This document shows positions 1 through 4,604 of a stretch of DNA of 6,651 nucleotides, one piece after another. The notes beneath the pieces are model-generated. The model was not told the origin of the DNA and made no database searches. It saw only the letters and a list, made by a program, of their open reading frames with translations. Positions within the stretch are counted from its first letter, which is position 1; each line of letters opens with the position of its first letter. Both the position numbers and the translations under genes were made by a program. The DNA comes from Clostridia bacterium (GTDB lineage Bacteria; Bacillota; Clostridia; Oscillospirales; Acutalibacteraceae), in NCBI GenBank assembly GCA_017454565.1, contig JAFTCS010000127.1:1-6651 (forward strand), read 5' to 3'.

Positions 1-25
1 CAAAACAGTCCAGTGGACTGTTTTG
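1..25. repeat. Near-perfect 25-nt palindrome
   Basis: Two 12-nt arms flank a single central G at position 13. The left arm begins CAAAACAGTCC and the right arm ends GGACTGTTTTG. As RNA it would form an 11-bp stem with an AGT loop. It lies on the window edge, so more of it may exist upstream. It could be a transcription end structure for an unseen upstream gene, a protein-binding site or part of a dispersed repeat. The sequence ACTGTTT/AAACAGT recurs at the ends of the inverted-repeat element at 2200-2469. The palindrome is seen directly; its role is unknown. Confidence 0.75.
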
Positions 26-29
26 ACAG

Positions 30-60
30 AGGGGACGCCCTGCACAAGAGGGCGTCCCCT
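30..60. repeat. GC-rich 12-bp hairpin
   Basis: AGGGGACGCCCT (30-41) pairs perfectly with AGGGCGTCCCCT (49-60) around a seven-base loop, GCACAAG. No T tract follows on the + strand and no clear one on the - strand, so a standard intrinsic terminator is not supported. Hairpins like this, with complementary arms rich in GGG and CCC, also occur at 2371-2533 in this window, which suggests a genome-specific intergenic repeat style. The stem is certain as sequence; its function is unassigned. Confidence 0.7.
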
Positions 61-156
61 ACGGACCGCACGGATAAAACTGCTCCCTGCCGAGAGGCAG
101 GACGTTTAACTTTTGGAGCAAATAAACAAAATTTACAATTGTTTTCGTGCGGTTGC
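61..156 (+). other. Candidate multi-branched RNA fold, unassigned
   Basis: Several complementary blocks nest without crossing. An outer stem pairs ACCGCACG (65-72) with CGTGCGGT (146-153), extendable to about 11 bp with G-T wobbles. Inside, TGCTCC (81-86) pairs with GGAGCA (115-120). Within that, CTGCC (87-91) pairs with GGCAG (96-100) around a GAGA tetraloop of the GNRA type. A second branch pairs AAACAA (124-129) with TTGTTT (139-144). Together these make a three-way-junction-like shape. The block lies upstream of the promoter at 293, so it is not in that promoter's leader. It could be a small RNA, an upstream gene's 3' end or a folded repeat. I do not recognise it as a known family, and the strand is a guess. 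Confidence 0.35.
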
Positions 157-162
157 CCTGCC

Positions 163-178
163 CCCGACACCCCCGAAA
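163..178. repeat. Short repeat shared with 2397-2413
   Basis: CCCGACACCCCCGAAA here matches CCCGACACCCACCGAAA at 2397-2413 with one base inserted. Both copies are intergenic and both lie just after a hairpin-rich block on the + strand. This suggests two members of the same interspersed repeat family. Function unknown. Confidence 0.5.
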
Positions 179-250
179 GCTGAATTCGCAAAGCCGCATA
201 AGCTTTTTATGATAATCAGCGGTTTTAGGAAAGGGTTATTTCCCATGTAA

Positions 251-277
251 CTGCCGCACAGAATCAACTTTCGGCAG
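251..277. promoter_or_regulatory. Inverted repeat upstream of ttcA-like promoter
   Basis: CTGCCG (251-256) and CGGCAG (272-277) form a perfect 6-bp inverted repeat with a 15-base spacer. It ends 15 bp before the -35 box at 293. This is a position where an activator or a repressor could bind, but a plain DNA or RNA hairpin is equally possible. The inverted repeat is seen directly; a regulatory role is only inferred from its place. Confidence 0.3.
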
Positions 278-292
278 CGGGGAAAGCATAGG

Positions 293-321
293 TTGACATG
301 TCATTTTTATAATGCTATAAT
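293..321 (+). promoter_or_regulatory. Consensus sigma-A promoter for ttcA-like gene and transporter
   Basis: A perfect -35 box TTGACA (293-298) and a perfect -10 box TATAAT (316-321) are separated by the ideal 17 bp. TGC directly before the -10 box adds an extended -10 element. Transcription should start near 328, leaving a leader of about 40 nt before the ATG at 369. Such a full match is rare in natural promoters and implies strong basal initiation, perhaps held in check by the nearby inverted repeat. It is the only clear promoter ahead of the + strand gene pair. Confidence 0.88.
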
Positions 322-368
322 TTGCTTGCCGTTCTTTCCGCACGGCAATTTTGTACGGAGTGACCAAA

Positions 369-1205
369 ATGGAAAAATTCAATGCAGCAGAGCACAGCAT
401 CATCACAAAATACAAAAAGACACTTTTCCATAAATTCATAGGAGCCGTCAAGGATTACCGCCTGATAAGCCGGGGCGACAGGATTGCCGTGTGTATCTCG
501 GGTGGCAAGGACTCTATGCTTCTTGCCAAGCTCATGCAGGAGCTTTCGCGCCACGGCGACTATCCCTTTGACATGGAGTTTATCGTTATGGACCCCGGAT
601 ACAATCCTGCAAACCGGCAGAAAATAATACAGAATGCGGAAATTCTTGAAATACCCATCAGAATTTTCGACACCGATATTTTCAGCTCAGTTATGAATAT
701 CGAAAAAAATCCGTGTTATCTTTGCGCAAGGATGCGCCGGGGCCATCTCTATAAGCAGGCGCAGGAGCTTGGATGCAAAAAGATCGCTCTGGGGCACCAC
801 TTTGACGATGTAATTGAAACCATACTCATGGGCATGCTCTACGGCGCACAGGTGCAGACCATGATGCCGCGGATAAAAAGCACAAACTTTGAAGGTATGG
901 AGCTTATACGCCCCATGTATTATATCCGTGAAAAGGATATAATTTCATGGAAGAACTATAATAAACTGGATTTTTTACAGTGCGCCTGCCGGTTTACCGA
1001 ACAAAACGCCATGCTTGACGGAACAGGCACATCAAAACGCCAGGAGATAAAGCTGCTCATACGCGAGCTGAAAAAAGTCAACCCGCAGGTTGAAATGAAC
1101 ATTTTCCGCAGTGTTGAGCGGGTAAACCTCAGCACGGTCATCGGATACTATTTTGAAGGCGAGGAGCATAATTTCCTTGAAAGATTCGACAACAACGAAA
1201 ACTGA
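369..1205 (+). CDS. TtcA-like tRNA 2-thiocytidine synthetase family protein (PP-loop ATPase)
   Basis: 278 aa. This is a PP-loop ATPase of the TtcA/TilS type. Family members adenylate a tRNA base and replace its oxygen with sulfur; E. coli TtcA makes 2-thiocytidine at position 32 using a [4Fe-4S] cluster. The ATP pyrophosphatase loop SGGKDS is at residues 44-49, a CxxC pair at C116/C119 (PCYLCARMRRG) and the family motif GHHFDDVIET at 142-151. C205 or C207 (CAC) could be the third cluster ligand. I chose the ATG at 369 because GGAG (357-360) sits 8 nt upstream; an in-frame TTG at 351 has no such site. It is slightly shorter than E. coli TtcA (311 aa). It shares a strong promoter and probably a transcript with the transporter that overlaps its 3' end. 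The family is clear; the exact tRNA position modified is not shown, so no symbol is given. Confidence 0.9.
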   Translation: MEKFNAAEHSIITKYKKTLFHKFIGAVKDYRLISRGDRIAVCISGGKDSMLLAKLMQELSRHGDYPFDMEFIVMDPGYNPANRQKIIQNAEILEIPIRIFDTDIFSSVMNIEKNPCYLCARMRRGHLYKQAQELGCKKIALGHHFDDVIETILMGMLYGAQVQTMMPRIKSTNFEGMELIRPMYYIREKDIISWKNYNKLDFLQCACRFTEQNAMLDGTGTSKRQEIKLLIRELKKVNPQVEMNIFRSVERVNLSTVIGYYFEGEEHNFLERFDNNEN

Positions 1206-2154
1206 TATCAGGCCGTCAAAGAGCCGCATTAAAAGCAGCACACTCTTTGTTGCGGGCATTTCGGTACTGTGCACACTTATGTGGGGTTCGGCCTTTCCGT
1301 GCATAAAAATGGGCTACGAGCTTTTCCGCATTGACGCGGAGGATATCCCGTCAAAGCTTATATTTGCGGGTGCGCGCTTTCTGCTTGCGGGCATCATTGT
1401 GCTGGTCATCGGAATATTTAAAGAGAAAAGTAAAATGAAGCTTCACCGCAGCGACATTCTGCCTGTGGCTGCACTGGGCTTTTTCCAGACATACATGCAG
1501 TACCTGCTGCTCTACATAGGGCTTGTGCGGGTCAGCGGAACAAAGTCTGCGGTACTGACATCGGTATCCGCATTCGGGTCGGTCATTATCTCTGCTTTTG
1601 TTTTCAAAAGCGACAAACTCACCCTTAAAAAACTGCTGGGGTGCGTTATCGGTCTGACAGGCATAATAATAATGAATTCAGGCGGCGACGGTCTTGGAGG
1701 TTTTGTTCTGCTCGGCGACGGACTGGTCATACTATCCAATCTGTCCGGAGCGGCCGGAAACGTCCTCAGCAAGAGGATATCCGCCGGACGCAGCCCGGTG
1801 CAGATCTCGGCATGGCAGCTTATTTTCGGCGGCGGCGCTCTTATGCTGACAGGCATTATATGCGGCGGAAAGCTTATTTTCTATGAACAGGGATGTGTGT
1901 GGCTGCTGCTCTATTTGGCGGCAATGGCAGGTGTGGCCTTCAGGCTCTGGACAATGCTGCTCTTTCACAACGATGTGAGCCGGGTCGCGGTGTACAATCT
2001 GCTTATACCGGTTTTCGGAGCCATGTGGTCGGCGGTGTTTCTCAGCGAGAATATTTTCACCGTTACGAATATTCTGTCCCTGCTGCTTGTTTGTTCGGGC
2101 ATCTTCATAGTAAACTTCAAAAAGCGCAAAAAAACACAGACCGGCGGAGCGTAA
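1177..2154 (+). CDS. EamA/DMT-superfamily transporter
   Basis: About 325 aa. This is a polytopic inner-membrane protein with roughly ten hydrophobic segments arranged as two EamA repeats. The first segment carries the typical LMWGSAFPCIK pattern (about residues 33-43), and the C-terminal end is basic (NFKKRKK). DMT proteins export or import small metabolites such as amino acids, nucleosides or drugs; no substrate can be read from the sequence. The reading frame has no ATG before the first membrane segment. I chose TTG 1177 because AGGAG (1162-1166) lies 10 nt ahead; TTG 1153 is the upstream alternative. Either start overlaps the upstream ttcA-like gene, which points to translational coupling in one operon. 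The next in-frame ATG (1279) would cut the first membrane segment. The last eight codons form the left arm of the terminator. Confidence 0.87.
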   Translation: MKDSTTTKTDIRPSKSRIKSSTLFVAGISVLCTLMWGSAFPCIKMGYELFRIDAEDIPSKLIFAGARFLLAGIIVLVIGIFKEKSKMKLHRSDILPVAALGFFQTYMQYLLLYIGLVRVSGTKSAVLTSVSAFGSVIISAFVFKSDKLTLKKLLGCVIGLTGIIIMNSGGDGLGGFVLLGDGLVILSNLSGAAGNVLSKRISAGRSPVQISAWQLIFGGGALMLTGIICGGKLIFYEQGCVWLLLYLAAMAGVAFRLWTMLLFHNDVSRVAVYNLLIPVFGAMWSAVFLSENIFTVTNILSLLLVCSGIFIVNFKKRKKTQTGGA

Positions 2155-2179
2155 ATGCTCCATCGGTCTGTGTTTTTTT
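2128..2179. terminator. Strong bidirectional-type intrinsic terminator overlapping the transporter's 3' end
   Basis: Positions 2128-2143 (seven A, then CACAGACCG) pair perfectly over 16 bp with 2164-2179 (CGGTCTGTG, then seven T). An inner stem, GGAGC (2146-2150) with GCTCC (2157-2161), caps the loop. On the + strand the T tract follows a 9-bp mixed core, a textbook terminator for the ttcA-like/transporter transcript. The A tract on the other side gives it the same shape on the - strand, so it can also stop read-through from clpX. The transporter's final codons form the left arm and its TAA lies in the apical loop, so ribosomes reaching the stop codon would compete with hairpin formation. Confidence 0.9.
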
Positions 2180-2370
2180 CAATATTTTTTCGTGCGCGGA
2201 CTGTTTATTATACTATTACCTGAATCCGTGAAACTTGAACAGAAAAAATGCTGAAAGCAGGATAAACTGAGCGATACAATCAAAAGTTTTATTCTTTGAA
2301 TATCACCCAATGGGTGCGCTCTGCCCGGCTTGGATGATTGAGTGTTTCGCTCTCTGCGGCGAGCGAGTCA

Positions 2371-2398
2371 GGAGGGACTTTTGCGAAAAAGTCCCTCC
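2371..2398. repeat. 12-bp hairpin with GCGA tetraloop
   Basis: GGAGGGACTTTT (2371-2382) pairs perfectly with AAAAGTCCCTCC (2387-2398) around GCGA, a GNRA tetraloop on the + strand. It lies inside the inverted-repeat element and is followed directly by the CCCGACACCC motif also found at 163. No T tract follows, so terminator function is not supported. Its compact, perfect form suggests selection or a repeat copied from elsewhere in the genome. Confidence 0.7.
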
Positions 2399-2413
2399 CG
2401 ACACCCACCGAAA
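2397..2413. repeat. Second copy of the CCCGACACCC motif
   Basis: CCCGACACCCACCGAAA matches 163-178 apart from one inserted A. It partly overlaps the right arm of the hairpin at 2371-2398. See the entry at 163 for the interpretation. Confidence 0.5.
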
Positions 2414-2473
2414 ACGAAATCTATTCTTTGGAGAGTTTCACGGATTCAGGTATTATTCAATAAAACAGTATAC

Positions 2474-2502
2474 AAAAACGGGTGCAGGGACTGCGTCCCT
2501 GC
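2474..2502 (-). terminator. Possible intrinsic terminator of tig-clpP-clpX
   Basis: GCAGGGAC (2484-2491) and GTCCCTGC (2495-2502) form a perfect 8-bp stem with a three-base loop. Read on the - strand, the hairpin is followed after five bases by five T residues (2474-2478 as A on the + strand). It lies about 85 bp past the clpX stop and is the best-placed candidate for ending that transcript. The gap before the T tract makes it weaker than the 2128-2179 terminator, which could act as backup. Confidence 0.42.
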
Positions 2503-2510
2503 CGGGGGTT

Positions 2511-2533
2511 CCAAGGGGCAAGTAGCCCCTTGG
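2511..2533. repeat. 9-bp GC-rich hairpin
   Basis: CCAAGGGGC (2511-2519) pairs perfectly with GCCCCTTGG (2525-2533), loop AAGTA. It sits between clpX and its probable terminator, so it would be in the 3' untranslated part of the clpX mRNA. It has no T tract on either side. It may protect the 3' end from exonucleases or may simply be a repeat unit; both are guesses. Confidence 0.6.
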
Positions 2534-2553
2534 TGGGGTTTGGGGCAAAGCCA

Positions 2554-2567
2554 CGATATATCTATCG
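2554..2567. repeat. Small AT-containing stem-loop past clpX
   Basis: CGATA (2554-2558) pairs with TATCG (2563-2567) around TATC. It lies 19 bp past the clpX stop codon. With only 5 bp and no T tract on the - strand it is unlikely to terminate transcription by itself. It is recorded as the closest structure to the clpX 3' end. Confidence 0.35.
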
Positions 2568-2585
2568 TTTTAAGTGATAGTAGCA

Positions 2586-3899
2586 TTAAGCGTAACCGCG
2601 TCTGGATTTCTTTCTGGCGGCTGCCTTGCGATTGCCGGTGTATTTCTTCACACGCTTGGTCTTTGACCTTTCCAGTATCGGGTCGGCACCGTCCCTTACC
2701 GTGTCGGCGGTGATAGTCACCTTTATGACCATCTCATCAGAGGGGATCTCGTACATGAGTTTTTTGAGCGTCTCCTCCATTATGGAACGCAGACCTCTTG
2801 CGCCGGTATGTCTTTCAATGGCCTTCTTAGCGACCTCGCGCAGTGCGTCGTCCTCAAATACCAGCTCAACGCCGTCCATGTCGAACAGCTTGGTATACTG
2901 CTTCACAAGAGAATCCTTCGGCTCTCTCAGGATGCGAACCAGCGAATCCTCGTCAAGTCCGTTAAGGGCGGTAATAACGGGAAGTCTGCCCACCAGTTCG
3001 GGAATAAGTCCGAATTTTACAAGGTCCTGCGGGATAACGTCTGACATCCAGCTTGTGGTGTCAAGCTCTTTCTTTGTCTTGATCTCAGCGTTAAAACCAA
3101 GTGCAGACGAGCCCATACGCTTCTCAACAGTCTTTTCAAGGCCGTCAAAGGCACCGCCGCAGATAAACAGAATGTTTGTGGTGTCTATCTGTATGAACTC
3201 CTGCTGCGGGTGCTTTCTTCCTCCCTGAGGCGGAACGTTTGATACCGTACCTTCGAGTATCTTCAGCAAAGCCTGCTGTACGCCCTCTCCGCTTACATCA
3301 CGGGTAATAGATGGATTCTCGGACTTTCTGGCGATCTTGTCTATCTCGTCAACATAGATGATGCCTCTTTCGGCTCTGGGAATATCGAAATCAGCAGCCT
3401 GAATAAGGCGCAAAAGTATATTCTCAACGTCCTCGCCCACATATCCTGCCTCGGTAAGAGTAGTAGCATCGGCAATAGCAAAAGGAACGTCAAGTATTCT
3501 GGCAAGAGTCTGGGCAAGCAAGGTTTTACCCACACCTGAGGGTCCCAGGAGCAGCACGTTGCTCTTGTTCAGGGCAACATCGCTGTCCTCAATGCTGTTT
3601 ATCCTCTTGTAATGGTTGTACACAGAGACAGCCAGCGCGATTTTCGCATCCTCCTGGCCGATAACATATTCATCAAGCTTAGCCTTCATCTCCATGGGCT
3701 TCGGCAGCTCATCCATATCAGCGCTCAGCTCGTCCACAGAGCGCAGCTCCGGGTCATTTTTCAGGATAGAGGTGCAAAGCTTCACACACTCATCGCAGAT
3801 AAAAGCGTTGCCGCCTGATATCATCTTTCCCACAACATCCTGGGATCTTCCGCAGAATGAGCAGTATATATTCTTTTTGGATTCGTCCTTGTTTGCCAT
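2586..3899 (-). CDS. clpX: ATP-dependent Clp protease ATPase subunit ClpX
   Basis: 437 aa, the usual length. ClpX is a hexameric cytoplasmic AAA+ unfoldase that recognises tagged substrates and threads them into ClpP. The N-terminal zinc-binding domain has C13, C16, C35 and C38. Other landmarks are Walker A GPSGVGKT (119-126), pore loop GYVG (152-155), Walker B with D184/E185, the RKH loop (228-230), the ClpP-docking loop LGF (267-269, IGF in E. coli), the probable arginine finger R305 and sensor-2 GARGLR (366-371). All functional residues I looked for are present. The C-terminus is unusually basic: 12 K/R among residues 413-434. The ATG follows AAGGAG (3908-3913) at 8 nt; this site contains the clpP stop codon, so the two genes are translationally coupled. 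Last gene of the tig-clpP-clpX cluster; lon is not next to it. Confidence 0.98.
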   Translation of the reverse strand: MANKDESKKNIYCSFCGRSQDVVGKMISGGNAFICDECVKLCTSILKNDPELRSVDELSADMDELPKPMEMKAKLDEYVIGQEDAKIALAVSVYNHYKRINSIEDSDVALNKSNVLLLGPSGVGKTLLAQTLARILDVPFAIADATTLTEAGYVGEDVENILLRLIQAADFDIPRAERGIIYVDEIDKIARKSENPSITRDVSGEGVQQALLKILEGTVSNVPPQGGRKHPQQEFIQIDTTNILFICGGAFDGLEKTVEKRMGSSALGFNAEIKTKKELDTTSWMSDVIPQDLVKFGLIPELVGRLPVITALNGLDEDSLVRILREPKDSLVKQYTKLFDMDGVELVFEDDALREVAKKAIERHTGARGLRSIMEETLKKLMYEIPSDEMVIKVTITADTVRDGADPILERSKTKRVKKYTGNRKAAARKKSRRGYA

Positions 3900-3907
3900 T
3901 TGCGCAA

Positions 3908-3913
3908 CTCCTT
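3908..3913 (-). promoter_or_regulatory. clpX ribosome binding site overlapping clpP stop
   Basis: AAGGAG on the - strand lies 8 nt before the clpX ATG. The clpP TAA occupies 3912-3914, so its last two bases are the first two of this site. A ribosome ending clpP covers the clpX start region, which favours re-initiation and a fixed ClpP:ClpX output. Confidence 0.85.
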
Positions 3914-4493
3914 ATCGATGTGTGATGACCTTGTCTATAAGACCATACTCCAGAGCCTGCTGGGCGGTCATAAAGTTATCACGTTCAGTATCTCTTGCGA
4001 TAACCTCAATGGGCTGTCCTGTGTTAGCCGCAAGGATAGCATTTAGCTTCTGCTTTGTCTGAATAATGTGGTCTGCGTGGATCATAATATCCGTAGCCTG
4101 ACCCTGTGCACCGCCGCTGGGCTGGTGGATCATAATATCGCTGTTAGGCAGAGCAAAGCGCTTGCCCTTTGTACCTGCTGAAAGCAGGAATGCGCCCATG
4201 CTTGCGGCCATACCCATGCAGATAGTTGAAACGTCACACTTGATGTACTGCATGGTGTCATAGATAGCCATACCGTCGGTAACAGAACCGCCGGGGCTGT
4301 TGATATAAAGGCTGATATCCTTGGTAGCGTCCTGACCCTCAAGGTACAGGAGCTGAGCAACGATAAGACTTGCCGTAACATTATTGACCTCTTCGGTGAG
4401 CATTATTATCCTGTCATTCAGAAGTCTGGAATAGATATCGTATGAGCGCTCGCCTCTGTTGGTCTGTTCAATGACATAAGGAATTGTTGCCAT
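3912..4493 (-). CDS. clpP: ATP-dependent Clp protease proteolytic subunit ClpP
   Basis: 193 aa, typical for the family (about 190-210). ClpP is a serine peptidase forming a barrel of two heptameric rings in the cytoplasm; ClpX or other Clp ATPases feed it unfolded chains. The catalytic triad is at the standard positions: S98 (GMAASMGA), H123 (MIHQPSGG) and D172 (TERDNF). The oxyanion-region INSPGG (65-69) is intact. The protein begins MATIPYVIEQ, very like processed ClpP of other Firmicutes, so little or no propeptide is expected. The ATG has GGAGG (4501-4505) 7 nt upstream. It lies 111 nt after tig and 12 nt before clpX. I see no CtsR heptad repeats or CIRCE element upstream, so regulation by the classic Firmicutes heat-shock repressors is not evident here. 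Confidence 0.98.
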   Translation of the reverse strand: MATIPYVIEQTNRGERSYDIYSRLLNDRIIMLTEEVNNVTASLIVAQLLYLEGQDATKDISLYINSPGGSVTDGMAIYDTMQYIKCDVSTICMGMAASMGAFLLSAGTKGKRFALPNSDIMIHQPSGGAQGQATDIMIHADHIIQTKQKLNAILAANTGQPIEVIARDTERDNFMTAQQALEYGLIDKVITHR

Positions 4494-4551
4494 AGAATTA
4501 CCTCCGTTTCGTCTGTGCAGATTATTGACACAGCGTTTATTCTTTATACAA

Positions 4552-4580
4552 GACGACCCCGAAAGTATTTCGGGATCGTC
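4552..4580 (-). other. Stem-loop between tig and clpP
   Basis: GACGACCCCGAAA (4552-4564) pairs with TTTCGGGATCGTC (4568-4580) at 12 of 13 positions around a three-base loop. On the - strand it lies 24 nt past the tig stop, but only two T residues follow at once (TTGTATAAAG), so it is a poor intrinsic terminator. It may partly attenuate transcription into clpP, or mark an RNA processing or 3'-end stabilising site, so that tig and clpPX levels can differ. I see no convincing promoter between it and clpP. Confidence 0.6.
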
Positions 4581-4604
4581 AATATCGTTTATATTACAGT
4601 GATT

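Larger units (their letters stand above)
2200..2469. mobile_element. Putative MITE-like element with terminal inverted repeats
   Basis: A 19-bp perfect inverted repeat, AGTTTCACGGATTCAGGTA at 2434-2452, recurs as its reverse complement at 2217-2235. The match continues outward at 14 of the next 20 positions, including the six closing bases, to ACTGTTT (2200-2206) and AAACAGT (2463-2469). This gives arms of about 36 bp around a 198-bp non-coding core. The core carries the palindrome CACCCA-a-TGGGTG (2304-2316), TCGCTC/GAGCGA (2347-2352/2361-2366) and the 12-bp hairpin at 2371-2398. No transposase is present. The perfect arms begin and end with TA, as an IS630/mariner-type insertion might, but no clear longer target duplication is visible. 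An alternative is a long-range-paired structured RNA. The inverted repeat is certain; mobility is inferred. Confidence 0.45.
2155..2585. other. 431-bp convergent intergenic region, no gene
   Basis: I see no supportable coding sequence here on either strand; the open frames are short, lack ribosome binding sites and run through hairpins. It holds the right arm of the transporter terminator, an inverted-repeat element (2200-2469), a GNRA-capped 12-bp hairpin (2371-2398), and a run of GC-rich stem-loops (2484-2502, 2511-2533, 2554-2567). The region separates two converging operons, which is where repeats and terminators are tolerated best. Confidence 0.8.

Noticed and set aside
176..226. Terminator in the left leader (AAAGCT/AGCTTT or CATAA/TTATG with a short T run)
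   Set aside because: The stems are 5-6 bp, AT-rich and mutually exclusive, with large loops; too weak to annotate.
1..292. Riboswitch, T-box or CRISPR array in the leader
   Set aside because: No evenly spaced direct repeats are present, no T-box core sequence, and nothing I recognise as a known riboswitch; the promoter for the next gene lies downstream of the folded block.
351..368. TTG at 351 as the start of the ttcA-like gene
   Set aside because: GGAG at 357-360 is correctly spaced for the ATG at 369 and would lie inside the coding region if 351 were used.
1512..2163. Open frames on the - strand opposite the transporter
   Set aside because: The proline- and histidine-rich products are typical of reversed membrane-protein codons; one even runs through the terminator stem.
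2310..2713. Short open frames on the + strand in the convergent gap
   Set aside because: They run through hairpins and into the 3' end of clpX on the other strand, with cysteine/arginine-rich nonsense-like products and no ribosome binding site.
2626..3228. Serine-rich open frame on the + strand opposite clpX
   Set aside because: A shadow of the clpX codons; the composition is an artefact and no motif is recognisable.
3616..4062. Open frame on the + strand across the clpP-clpX junction
   Set aside because: It spans two real genes on the other strand and has no ribosome binding site or recognisable domain.
4494..4604. A promoter or CtsR/CIRCE site for clpP
   Set aside because: The best pair on the - strand (TTGTAT, 19 bp, AATAAT) is weak and badly spaced. 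No GGTCAAA heptad repeat or long CIRCE inverted repeat is present.
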